NCBI RefSeq assembly: GCF_001305575.3
Contig: NZ_CP012373.2
Location: 930,001-994,000 of the forward strand
Direction of reading: 5' to 3'
DNA from: Beggiatoa leptomitoformis
GTDB taxonomy: Bacteria; Pseudomonadota; Gammaproteobacteria; Beggiatoales; Beggiatoaceae
Length of the DNA stretch: 64,000 bases
Shown here: positions 56,106-64,000 of the stretch, in pieces
Layout of the letters: each line of letters starts with the position of its first letter
How positions within the stretch are numbered: the stretch's first letter is position 1
The notes under the pieces: model-generated
What the model was told of the DNA's origin: nothing
The model's database searches: none
The model's input: only the letters and a program-made list of their open reading frames with translations
Translations under genes and position numbers: made by a program

Positions 56106-56930
56106 CTACCGCATCCACCATGTCAACCATAATTTTCGCAAGGGTGTCAAGGTGATTCTATGTGCCAGCAGTTGATAGCCATCAGTTTCAAGTTCTTGTA
56201 GTGTTGCTAAAGCCAAGCGTGTGCGAATTCGTCCAAATCGTTGGGTGATGCAGTCGTCTTTTGCTAAATGTTTACTTGCACTGTGAAAATAAGCACGAAT
56301 ACGGGTTGCTTGAAACGCGAATAGGGCTTGCATGGTGTCAGAAAATTGTCCGTTAAATAAGGCTTCTTCGCTTACCACAAATTGGGCTAATTCTGTTTGT
56401 GGAATATAAACCCGTCCTTGTTGTAGATGTTTGTGTAAATTACGCAAAAAGTAGCTTAGTTGTAACGCAATACCCAATTGTTCAGCATATTTCAATGTAC
56501 TTTCATGTTGATAGCCTAGCGTTGCGGTGCATAATAATTGCAAAATACCTGCGGTGCGTTTGCAGTAAGTTTCTAATTGAGCAAAGGTCGCGTAACGAGG
56601 TTGATGCACATTATCAGCAATACCGTCTAATAACTCTTCAAAATAATGTAAAGGAAGTTGATAGCGTTCAATAGGTTGACTTAAGGCTAGGCAGACAGGA
56701 TGTTTAGCCGTGCCTTGTGCTAATGCGGCTAACTCGTTGCGCCACCAGTCTAATTTTAATTGGGCAAGGTGTGGTTCGTGGCATTCCTCAACAACATCAG
56801 ATAATTCAATGAATAAGGCGTGCAGCGCAATCAAGGCTTCACGTTGTGATGAGGGGATAAAGCGTAAACTGTAGTATAAACTAGACCCAGCGCGTAACAC
56901 TTTGTCATTGCAGTATGTTTGTGGATTCAT
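56106..56930 (-). CDS. squalene/phytoene synthase-like protein with degenerate Asp motifs
   Basis: This is a 274-residue all-helical protein of the squalene/phytoene synthase fold. The N-terminal region LYYSLRFIPSSQREALIALHAL is typical. Where active enzymes have DDxxD for diphosphate-magnesium binding, motif 1 reads SDVVEE (residues 44-49) and motif 2 reads RNLHKHL, giving Asn164 and His168 instead of two Asp. The rest of motif 2 (GRVYIPQTEL) is kept. It ends the ubiG-gph operon, overlapping gph by 4 nt. The loss of acidic ligands argues against condensation of isoprenoid diphosphates and for a divergent or non-catalytic role, as in the NDUFAF6-like relatives. Confidence 0.82.
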   Translation of the reverse strand: MNPQTYCNDKVLRAGSSLYYSLRFIPSSQREALIALHALFIELSDVVEECHEPHLAQLKLDWWRNELAALAQGTAKHPVCLALSQPIERYQLPLHYFEELLDGIADNVHQPRYATFAQLETYCKRTAGILQLLCTATLGYQHESTLKYAEQLGIALQLSYFLRNLHKHLQQGRVYIPQTELAQFVVSEEALFNGQFSDTMQALFAFQATRIRAYFHSASKHLAKDDCITQRFGRIRTRLALATLQELETDGYQLLAHRITLTPLRKLWLTWWMR

Positions 56931-57631
56931 AAAGCCTGTTCAACCGTTTGATAAGTCATCCATGCCAATAAATCTAAAGGTTCATCTAGTGTTGCTGTTG
57001 CGCCCCAATTTGCAGGGGTTTCATGTGCTTGAATATACCCATAATTTGCTAGTAGGGTACGCATACCTGCACATTGTCCTGCTTGTATATCCGTTTCTGC
57101 ATCACCGACATAAATGCAGGTTGTGGGTAGTACATCCATGTGTTGGCAGGCATGAAGCAAAGGGGCGGGGTGGGGCTTTTTGGTAGGGAGTGTATCGCCA
57201 CTAACCACGCAGGCAGCCCTGTTGTAAAGATTTAAGCGTTGTAATAAGGGAACGGTTAAAAAATGGGGTTTGTTGGTGACAATTCCCCATTTTATATCCC
57301 ATTTTTCAAGCGTATTTAACACTTCCGCCATGCCGTCAAATAAGCGACTGTAAGTATCTAAGTTAGCTGCGTAAAGGGTTAAAAATCGTTGACGTAAGGG
57401 TTCAAAATGGGGGTTATCGACGGTCATATTAAAACCGTGTTGTATCAGGGCGCGCGCGCCTTGTGAAACCAATGGACGCACGGATTCAAAAGGCAAGGTT
57501 GCATGTCCTTGTTCTTGTAGCACCGTATTTAGTGCAAAGGCTAAATCGGGCGCGGTATCTACAACAGTGCCATCTAAATCGAATAAAACAGTTGGCAATA
57601 ACCCTGTAGGATTATGCAGGGCGTTGGGCAT
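56927..57631 (-). CDS. gph: phosphoglycolate phosphatase (HAD family)
   Basis: Gph hydrolyses 2-phosphoglycolate, made by DNA repair or Rubisco oxygenation. HAD motif I is LFDLDGTVVDTAPD, motif II KWGIVTNKPHFL, and motif III/IV KPHPAPLLHACQHM...YVGDAETDIQAGQCAGM. The ATG at 57631 is chosen; the TTG at 57637 is an alternative. It overlaps the end of ubiG by 20 nt and the next gene by 4 nt. The ubiG-gph order is common in gammaproteobacteria. Confidence 0.9.
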   Translation of the reverse strand: MPNALHNPTGLLPTVLFDLDGTVVDTAPDLAFALNTVLQEQGHATLPFESVRPLVSQGARALIQHGFNMTVDNPHFEPLRQRFLTLYAANLDTYSRLFDGMAEVLNTLEKWDIKWGIVTNKPHFLTVPLLQRLNLYNRAACVVSGDTLPTKKPHPAPLLHACQHMDVLPTTCIYVGDAETDIQAGQCAGMRTLLANYGYIQAHETPANWGATATLDEPLDLLAWMTYQTVEQAL

Positions 57632-58310
57632 AAGCAAGGTAATTCACCGAAATATCAGCGTTTAGCCAATAGTGTTTTGTCAAAGGGTTATAGCTCATTC
57701 CTGTAAAGCCTTGTATATCTAAATCAGCTTCACGCGCCCAAGTAGCAAGTTCCGCAGGACGGATAAACTTGGCATAATCATGCGTTCCTTTAGGCAACAA
57801 GTTTAAAAGGTATTCCGCCCCTAAAATCGCAAACAGATAGGCTTTAGGATTGCGATTAATTGTTGAAAAGACAGTATAGCCATTAGGTTTCACTAGCTGA
57901 TGACAGGCTTGAATGATAGACGCAGGGGCTGGCACATGTTCTAACATTTCCATGCAGGTAACGACATCAAACTGTGCAGGTTGTTCTACTGCAAGTGCTT
58001 CAGCCGTGATTGCGCGATAAGTTACTTGTACTTGAGATTCATAAAGATGTAGCTTTGCAACACTTAATGCAGCTTCACTCATATCAATAGCAGTAACTAT
58101 CGCCCCTTTTTTTGCCATGCTCTCGCTGAGAATACCGCCACCACAACCAACATCTAATACTTGCTTGCCTGCAAAACCGCCAATTTTTTCTTCAATATAT
58201 TGTAAGCGAAGCGGATTTATATCATGCAATGGTTTGAATTCACTGTTTGCATCCCACCAACGAGCGGCAAGATTACCAAATTTCGCCAGTTCTTGTTGAT
58301 CAACGTTCAT
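57612..58310 (-). CDS. ubiG: ubiquinone O-methyltransferase UbiG
   Basis: UbiG performs both O-methylations in ubiquinone synthesis with SAM. The N-terminus EFKPLHDINPLRLQYIEEKIGG is the family signature, and the SAM motif is VLDVGCGGGILSESMA. TCMEMLEHVPAP and the C-terminal FIRPAELATWAREADLDIQGFTG segment follow. The 232-residue size is standard. It leads an operon with gph and the squalene-synthase-like gene. Confidence 0.96.
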   Translation of the reverse strand: MNVDQQELAKFGNLAARWWDANSEFKPLHDINPLRLQYIEEKIGGFAGKQVLDVGCGGGILSESMAKKGAIVTAIDMSEAALSVAKLHLYESQVQVTYRAITAEALAVEQPAQFDVVTCMEMLEHVPAPASIIQACHQLVKPNGYTVFSTINRNPKAYLFAILGAEYLLNLLPKGTHDYAKFIRPAELATWAREADLDIQGFTGMSYNPLTKHYWLNADISVNYLAYAQRPA

Positions 58311-58338
58311 GATGTAATCCTCTACAATGGGCTAAATT

Positions 58339-59046
58339 TTAACGCAAGAATGAAAAAAAGGTTTTTTTCGCTGTGGGTCGCTTCCGCGCCCAGCCAATAC
58401 GCCCATCATGGCTAATATGAAAATCGCAAAAATCGGGGTGTGTTTTAACCACAAGGTCATAAACCATCTGCATTTGGTAAGTATCTAATTCTTTATCAGA
58501 GTGATTTCCATGACTTTCTTGCCAATTTGGAATCATTCGTAGGCAGAAATTCAAATCATCAATCGCAACCCAACCATTAGGCTTAATTAACGGTGCAATG
58601 AGATTAAATGCGAGCGCGTCGGGTTCCCATTCATGCGCACCGTCAAGTAAACAAAAATCAAATCGGGGTTTACATATTCCATCTTGGGTTTGATGACGTA
58701 ATACTTCAGGTAAATACCAATTATAACCCAGTATATCGGCAACGATTTCTAGGCGTTTATCAGGTACATTTGCATGGTCTAACAACACTTTTACATTGAC
58801 GGGTTGGTGAAAATATCGGTCAATGGTGGTTAAGTGTCCCGCATTTAAAATTTCTAAGGCATCAACAATAACGCAACTGGTCGCGCCAAAGCCTGTTCCA
58901 AGCTCAACACAATCCACTAATTTGTTTTCTATAATAAATTGGTGAATGTAACGCATCGCATCTTCAGGTAACAAGAAAATGTTTCCTCCTTTCCAATCAG
59001 CAGGAGGAATATAGTTTTTTAAAGCGTTTAGCGTGTTTTCGAGCAT
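58339..59046 (-). CDS. SAM-dependent methyltransferase, class I
   Basis: This is a 235-residue cytosolic methyltransferase of the Methyltransf_24 type. The SAM pocket includes CVELGTGFGATSCVIVDAL and LTTIDRYFHQPVNVK, and the Asp-His-like active region is FDFCLLDGAHEWEPDALAF. The methyl acceptor is not known. It lies 28 nt before ubiG on the same strand, so it may be part of that operon. Confidence 0.8.
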   Translation of the reverse strand: MLENTLNALKNYIPPADWKGGNIFLLPEDAMRYIHQFIIENKLVDCVELGTGFGATSCVIVDALEILNAGHLTTIDRYFHQPVNVKVLLDHANVPDKRLEIVADILGYNWYLPEVLRHQTQDGICKPRFDFCLLDGAHEWEPDALAFNLIAPLIKPNGWVAIDDLNFCLRMIPNWQESHGNHSDKELDTYQMQMVYDLVVKTHPDFCDFHISHDGRIGWARKRPTAKKTFFSFLR

Positions 59047-59375
59047 GTTAGTTTGAGTTTTGAAAAGGGAATGGATGCTATTAAAGCACTTTTTTTATGA
59101 AAGCTCTATGGGAAACCATGAGGGAAATGAATTGTAAAGCAGTATTCTGTGGGTGAGAATGGTCTAAATTAGAATTCACTAAATGACCAGATACGAACAT
59201 ATTGTTAATTCTGAAAAATTGGATAATTCCCAAGATTTTGCCGCAAACGGGGTTTAATCTTGGGTGTTTAAGGCATAACACCTGCTAAAACGACAGTTTC
59301 CCATAGTCATTGCTTGGGTAACGTCCACCCTATTATATTGATTTTAAATAATTTAATGTGCTAGGCTTTATAAAA
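59047..59375. repeat. 329-nt gap with relatives of the 17139-17233 repeat
   Basis: GTCTAAATTAGAATTCACTA (59162 on) matches the 17139 copy at 25 of 29 bases, and GTTAATTCTGAAAA recurs at 59204 versus 17219. Spacing between the two blocks is 42 nt here and 80 nt at the other site. The sequence also has AATTCCCAAGATT / AATCTTGGG inverted arms and TCCACCCTATTATA near 59328. No gene is seen. Confidence 0.55.
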
Positions 59376-62300
59376 TTATTGATACAACCACACGCGCAAT
59401 AATGATAATAAACGGTTCATATCCACTGGTTTGGTTAGGTAATCGTTTGCCCCTGCCTTAATACATTTGGCTTTATCACCTTTCATCGCTTTGGCCGTCA
59501 GCGCGATAATGGGCAGTTTGCGGAAACGGGTTTGAGCGCGGATGCGTTGCATGGCTTCATAGCCGTCCATTTCTGGCATCATTACATCCATTAACACTAA
59601 TGATATATTTGGATTTTTTTCTAATAAAGCAAGTGCTTCTTTGCCGTTTTCAGCAATCAGAACATCCATGTCTTTACTTTCTAAAAAAGTCGTTAGGGCG
59701 AAACTATTGCGGACATCATCATCGGCAAGCAATACTTTTTTACCGATTAAAATAGCCTCTTTGTTATGCACCAGACGGAGCATTTGTTGTTTTTCAGGTG
59801 CAAGTTGTGTTTCTACTTGGTGCAAAAATAATGTAGCTTCATCTAGTAACCGTTCAGGCGAATGGACTTCTTTTATGGTGAGATATTCTGCGGCTTCTTG
59901 TATTATTAATTCTTCTGTTTCAGTGAGTTCCCGTTCAGCATAAATAATTAATGGGACTTGGACAATAATATCATTTTTATCCATTTGTTCTAATAACTTC
60001 AAGCTATTACCTGAATCTGTATCAACATCGATAATGACGCAATCAGGTTGTTTCTGATGTAGAAGTTGGTAGGCTTCTTCCACCGTTTGACTAATGATTG
60101 TATTGACATTGTTTTCCCCAACCAAGTCGAGAATTCTGGTTTGATGTTGCGGATTATCTTCTACCAATAATAGGGTTTTTATTTGTTTATCAACAAAGTG
60201 TTCAATTTTTTTGAACGAGTCGCTTAATTCATTCATGCTGACAGGTTTAAGCAGATAACCAATAGCACCTAATTTGCGTGCATCTTTGCTCTGTTCACTT
60301 GCTGACATAATGTGAATAGGAATATGGCGAGTGATGGCATTGTCTTTTAGCCGTTCCATGACCGTCCAGCCGTCTAGCAAGGGTAAACCAACATCTAAAA
60401 TAATCGCGCTGGGTAGATAGGTTTCTGCCAGTTGTAGGGCGGTTTTACCATCTTCCGCTAATAAGCATTTAAAGCCCTTTTCGACAGCAATCTCTTTGAG
60501 AATGGTAGAAAATTTACGGTCATCTTCTACGATTAATAAAACCCTATCACCTTCTTTAATCTGTTGGCGGTCATCTTGAAATTGGGGAGGACGTTGCAAA
60601 CCGTCTAAATTGGAAAACTCTTCTGTATTTAAGCTGGCTGTCGGAGTCGTTGAGTGTGGGAGCTGTTTGGGTTTAGATAAAGGCGTTGTCGTATTTGTTT
60701 GTAACGTCAACTTTTCTGGTAAATATAAAGTAAAGGTACTGCCTTTATTTTCTTCGCTTTGTAACGTGAGTTCTCCACCCAGTAAATGCGCTAATTGGCG
60801 CGAAATGGATAAACCAAGTCCCGTTCCTCCAAAACGACGGCTAGTTGTACCATCGGCCTGTTGAAAAGCTTCAAAAATAATAGCTTGTTTTTCTTGCGCA
60901 ACCCCAATTCCTGTGTCGATAACACTGAATGCAATGCTACTGTTTGTGGACAGTTGGGAGAGTTGTGCTTGTTCTAGTTCAACTTGACTGGGGCGGTAGG
61001 CTTTTGTCGTTATACTCCCCTGTGCAGTAAACTTAAACGCATTGGAAAGCAAATTGTTAAATATCTGCTTAAGTCTTTGTATATCGCTGTGAATAACTTG
61101 CGGCAATGGGTCTAGCAGTTGCGTTTGCAGTATCAGCCCTTTTTGTTCTGCAACATGGATAAATTTTTGTTCTGTCGTGTGCAAAAAATCCACCAGTGGC
61201 ACTTCTTCTATATTCGTTTCTAATTTTCCTGCTTCTACTTTTGCGAGGTCTAAAATTTCATTGATTAAATTCAATAAATCTTGTCCTGCGCTTTCAATCG
61301 TTTTTGCATAACTCACTTGTTTTTCAGTAAGATTACTGTCTTTATTTTCAATCAATAATCCTGCTAAAATCAATAAACTATTTAATGGCGTGCGTAGTTC
61401 ATGTGACATATTGGCGAGAAATTCGGATTTGTATTGACTGGCTAAGGTCAGTTCACGCGTTTGTCGTTCTAAATCGCGCTGGCTATCGGCAAGTTTTGTA
61501 TTTTGTTCTTGCATAACCTGTTTTTGTCTTTCTAATTCCCTCGAACGATTTTCCAACTCATCATTGGTTTGACGCAGTTCTTCTTGTTGGGTTTGCAATT
61601 CTTCATTACTGGCTTGTAGCTCTTCTTGTTGTAATTTTATCGCCTCTTCTGATTGTTTCCGCTCGGTAATGTCACGAATAACCCCCGTAAACAAGCGTTG
61701 TTTGCGCACCCACATTTCGCTAACAGATAATTCTGCCGGGAAGGTTGAACCATCTTTGCGTTTGCCACGAACTTCTCGAATACTGCCAATAATTCGAGAT
61801 TTTTGGGTAGTGACATAACTGTGCAAATAACGGTCATGTTCATCATGATACGGATTAGGCATTAACATATTGATATTGTGACCAACAACCTCATCCGCAC
61901 GATAACCAAAAATGTTTTCTGCCGCTTTATTGAACGAGTCAACCATACCACGTTCATCAATGGTAATAATTGCATCAACCACAGTGTCCACAATGGTGCG
62001 AATGCGTTCTTCTCGGGCAGCGACTTCTTCTTGTTGAACTTGTAAGGTTTGCGTTAATTGTTGCGACTCATCAAGTAACTCTTTCATGCGTAAGCGCGAT
62101 TTTGCTGAGTTCAACGCAATAGCAACATCTGGCGCAACCAGTTCAATAAATTTAATTTCTGTGCTGGTAAATGGACGAGCCGTTGCAAACTCTAACGCAC
62201 CTAATAAATTATCCTCATGCAATAAAGGCACAGCAAATACATGAATAGGCAGTGATTCCCCTAAACCTGAAACAATGGAGAGGGAAACATGTTCTTTCGC

Positions 62301-63608
62301 TAATTGGCTGAAAACAATATTTTTACGTTCTAAAGCCGCTTGTCCAATCAGACCTTCACCCACTTTAAAAGTGGTGTAATTGTGATGACGGACTTTATAG
62401 CCATAACTGCTGTATAAACGAAGTTGCTCTTGTTCGGCAACATAGAATACTGAAACAGGAATTTCAACATAACCCGTTATGTAATTGATAATATTTTGTG
62501 TGAGCATGAGTAAATCTTGTTCACCACGTACCACGCTCGCAAGTCCTGTTTGTCCTGTTTTTAACCAATTTTGAATGGCATTTTCATCCGTAACTTGGCG
62601 CAAGGTGCGACGCATTTGCGCTAAAGCGGTGCGTAACTCGTCGCGTTCAGACACGGCAACAATTTTGTGTTCATAATTGCCTGCGGTGATACTTTGAACA
62701 TATTGCACCATTTCGCGCAGGGTAAGTGTCATATCTTGTAATGCATTACCCATTTCATCATCAACAGATAATAGCTTGATTTCTCTATTACATTCTCCCG
62801 CAGCAATAAAGCGGGCTTGTTGAATTGCCGATTGAATTCCTTGTTTTAACTGTTGTAAGGCGCGAGCAATATCAGCAACCTCATCAGTGCCGATATAGGG
62901 GATATCATGTGCGGGTAATTTGCCTTGTTTTAATTGGTCTAAATAATCACGAATCAGGTGTAGTGGTTGGACAATTTGGCGTGCAACAAACCAATTTCCC
63001 ACACTGACAATAAGTATCCCAATTAAAATAATAATAAAGGTGATAGAAAAGAACGTGTAATAGTGCTGTTGGGCGTTTTGTTCGACAAGGACAACATCCT
63101 TTAATTTATCTGCAAGCCAAGCATTGATTTTTAAAGATAATAGTTGAAATGCATTATCACCCGATTCTTTTAGCGTGGAACGATAGGACGCATCTTGCAA
63201 TTGATTATTCTGATTATTTAATTGGCTAATAATTTCTTTATAAGATTGCCAAGCCGTACTAGCTTCTTGAAAAATAACTTTTTCTTCAATATGGAAAGTT
63301 TGCGATTGCCAAGTAAGAAAAGCATTGTCAACCATCTTAAGCGAAGAAAACAATGCAGAATGGCGTAGTTGCTGAGATTGTGGGGATTGGTCTTGTACTA
63401 AATACAGGAAATTATGATGAATTTGATAAATGGGATTAATAGCTTCTCGCTCAACTTGCGAGACAACAACCGTTGTTTGATAAACTTCATCTACATCTTT
63501 AAAAATTGAATGGGCTTGTAATAAGCTGTACAAACCTATTCCTAACACCACAAAAATGCAAACTAGGGATAAAAAAAGTAATTTAGATGAAATTCTGAAA
63601 TAGTGCAT
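59376..63608 (-). CDS. hybrid kinase with GAF, FixL-like heme PAS and three receivers
   Basis: This is a 1410-residue protein. Two membrane helices (13-33, 185-207) enclose a helical sensor. HAMP (IVQPLHLIRDYLDQLKQG) and a second HAMP-like region precede GAF (about 360-510). A PAS at about 530-650 reads NPYHDEHDRYLHSY then RIIGSIREVRGKRKDG. H591 and R611 match the FixL proximal heme histidine and distal arginine, with identical 20-residue spacing. A Gln-rich coiled coil (QEELQASNEELQTQQEELRQ) links to HisKA with H736 (NMSHELRTP) and the ATPase (NLLSNAFKF, DTGIGV, GGTGLGLS). Three receivers follow, each with an acceptor Asp (IILDVGLP, VIIDVDTD, LVLMDVMMP). Oxygen or redox is the likely PAS signal; GAF may add another input. 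Confidence 0.92.
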   Translation of the reverse strand: MHYFRISSKLLFLSLVCIFVVLGIGLYSLLQAHSIFKDVDEVYQTTVVVSQVEREAINPIYQIHHNFLYLVQDQSPQSQQLRHSALFSSLKMVDNAFLTWQSQTFHIEEKVIFQEASTAWQSYKEIISQLNNQNNQLQDASYRSTLKESGDNAFQLLSLKINAWLADKLKDVVLVEQNAQQHYYTFFSITFIIILIGILIVSVGNWFVARQIVQPLHLIRDYLDQLKQGKLPAHDIPYIGTDEVADIARALQQLKQGIQSAIQQARFIAAGECNREIKLLSVDDEMGNALQDMTLTLREMVQYVQSITAGNYEHKIVAVSERDELRTALAQMRRTLRQVTDENAIQNWLKTGQTGLASVVRGEQDLLMLTQNIINYITGYVEIPVSVFYVAEQEQLRLYSSYGYKVRHHNYTTFKVGEGLIGQAALERKNIVFSQLAKEHVSLSIVSGLGESLPIHVFAVPLLHEDNLLGALEFATARPFTSTEIKFIELVAPDVAIALNSAKSRLRMKELLDESQQLTQTLQVQQEEVAAREERIRTIVDTVVDAIITIDERGMVDSFNKAAENIFGYRADEVVGHNINMLMPNPYHDEHDRYLHSYVTTQKSRIIGSIREVRGKRKDGSTFPAELSVSEMWVRKQRLFTGVIRDITERKQSEEAIKLQQEELQASNEELQTQQEELRQTNDELENRSRELERQKQVMQEQNTKLADSQRDLERQTRELTLASQYKSEFLANMSHELRTPLNSLLILAGLLIENKDSNLTEKQVSYAKTIESAGQDLLNLINEILDLAKVEAGKLETNIEEVPLVDFLHTTEQKFIHVAEQKGLILQTQLLDPLPQVIHSDIQRLKQIFNNLLSNAFKFTAQGSITTKAYRPSQVELEQAQLSQLSTNSSIAFSVIDTGIGVAQEKQAIIFEAFQQADGTTSRRFGGTGLGLSISRQLAHLLGGELTLQSEENKGSTFTLYLPEKLTLQTNTTTPLSKPKQLPHSTTPTASLNTEEFSNLDGLQRPPQFQDDRQQIKEGDRVLLIVEDDRKFSTILKEIAVEKGFKCLLAEDGKTALQLAETYLPSAIILDVGLPLLDGWTVMERLKDNAITRHIPIHIMSASEQSKDARKLGAIGYLLKPVSMNELSDSFKKIEHFVDKQIKTLLLVEDNPQHQTRILDLVGENNVNTIISQTVEEAYQLLHQKQPDCVIIDVDTDSGNSLKLLEQMDKNDIIVQVPLIIYAERELTETEELIIQEAAEYLTIKEVHSPERLLDEATLFLHQVETQLAPEKQQMLRLVHNKEAILIGKKVLLADDDVRNSFALTTFLESKDMDVLIAENGKEALALLEKNPNISLVLMDVMMPEMDGYEAMQRIRAQTRFRKLPIIALTAKAMKGDKAKCIKAGANDYLTKPVDMNRLLSLLRVWLYQ

Positions 63609-63775
63609 AACTTAACCCCTCAACACGACGCTTCATTAGGTAAGGCAAAGAGCGTGCCTTTATATTGCAGGGCATTATATACGGCATTGTGTGACAAACT
63701 TAAGGGAAATAATGCACCAAATGATTACAAATAAGAAAGAATGTATAAATTTAACTTTATTTACAATAGATTATA

Positions 63776-64000
63776 TTAACTATGTAAATCTGTCGGATGT
63801 GGATGTACTAACGCGCAAATTTCCTCAACTTCAAAGTTACGAGCTAATTCACAAATTCTTTCCATAAATGGAAGTAAATGGTTATCATATTTACCTAAAT
63901 CTGTTGCATATTTAATAAGATGCTGTACATCACCCAACATCGCTAAATTAAATAAAGTGTCTGCCTGTTCTGGGGTGAGTTGTTGCAATAAACTTTCTAA
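63776..64000 (-). CDS. 3' end of another gene, C-terminal kinase-like tail
   Basis: The minus-strand frame is open to the window edge (upstream residues LESLLQQ), so this is a partial gene. The visible 75 residues end in a helical domain with LTPEQADTLFNLAMLGDVQ, LIKYATDLGKYDNHLLPF and CELARNFEVEEICALV. This is the usual C-terminal tail of bacterial hybrid histidine kinases rather than a separate protein. It supports another signalling gene upstream in this direction. Confidence 0.65.
   Translation of the reverse strand, partial: LESLLQQLTPEQADTLFNLAMLGDVQHLIKYATDLGKYDNHLLPFMERICELARNFEVEEICALVHPHPTDLHS

Overview
The window is a chromosomal segment of a Gram-negative bacterium, most likely a gammaproteobacterium. 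The gene types support this: split mnmC/ttcA/yhdP/elbB/ubiG-type housekeeping genes, a magnesium-type HemB, and IspH, MurD and CysS. A Thiotrichales or Beggiatoa-like host is a guess. It rests on the moderately AT-rich composition, the many very large hybrid sensor kinases, and dispersed palindromic repeats in almost every gap. No rRNA, CRISPR array, transposase gene or prophage was seen. There is one tRNA gene (Phe).

Layout. Positions 1-5634 hold a truncated DUF349 protein, a small orphan gene, a soluble REC-histidine kinase and, divergent from it, mnmC. Positions 5775-8695 hold an unrecognised secreted repeat protein with an unrecognised partner, and a secreted Asp-box (sialidase-like) protein. 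Next come tRNA-Phe, a CRP-family regulator, hemB, a rhodanese, an nfeD/SPFH pair, ttcA, serB, a secreted MORN-repeat protein and ispH (to 17048). Positions 17271-22349 hold a Pho-box-like site and a 1664-residue secreted protein that combines a choice-of-anchor/phytase-like part with a 5'-nucleotidase. Then follow a glutamylpolyamine-synthetase-like gene, a small gene with a PerM/AI-2E exporter, an amino-acid-type binding protein, murD and a 1688-residue polytopic membrane protein (28183-33249). pspA follows, with a promoter flanked by two matching palindromes.

The second half is rich in signalling and transport. It has a nucleoside-gate protein, a membrane hybrid kinase with a YfiR-type periplasmic gene upstream, a NitT/TauT-type ABC operon with an additional PedC-like ATPase, and yhdP. 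It continues with a small CxxC protein, a 1349-residue PAS/REC/HPt kinase, a coiled-coil secreted protein, elbB, a membrane adenylate cyclase, cysS, and a squalene-synthase-like/gph/ubiG operon with a neighbouring methyltransferase. It ends with a 1410-residue kinase whose PAS domain carries the FixL heme-binding signature, and the tail of another gene at the right edge.

How the parts may work together (inference). The adenylate cyclase and the CRP-like regulator could be two ends of a cAMP circuit. The Pho-box-like site would put the secreted phosphatase under phosphate control. The FixL-like PAS would give the largest kinase an oxygen input. The intergenic DNA carries at least four dispersed repeat families. 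The clearest is a 106-bp MITE-like element present twice with target-site duplications, one copy inserted into another inverted-repeat element at 50573-50855.
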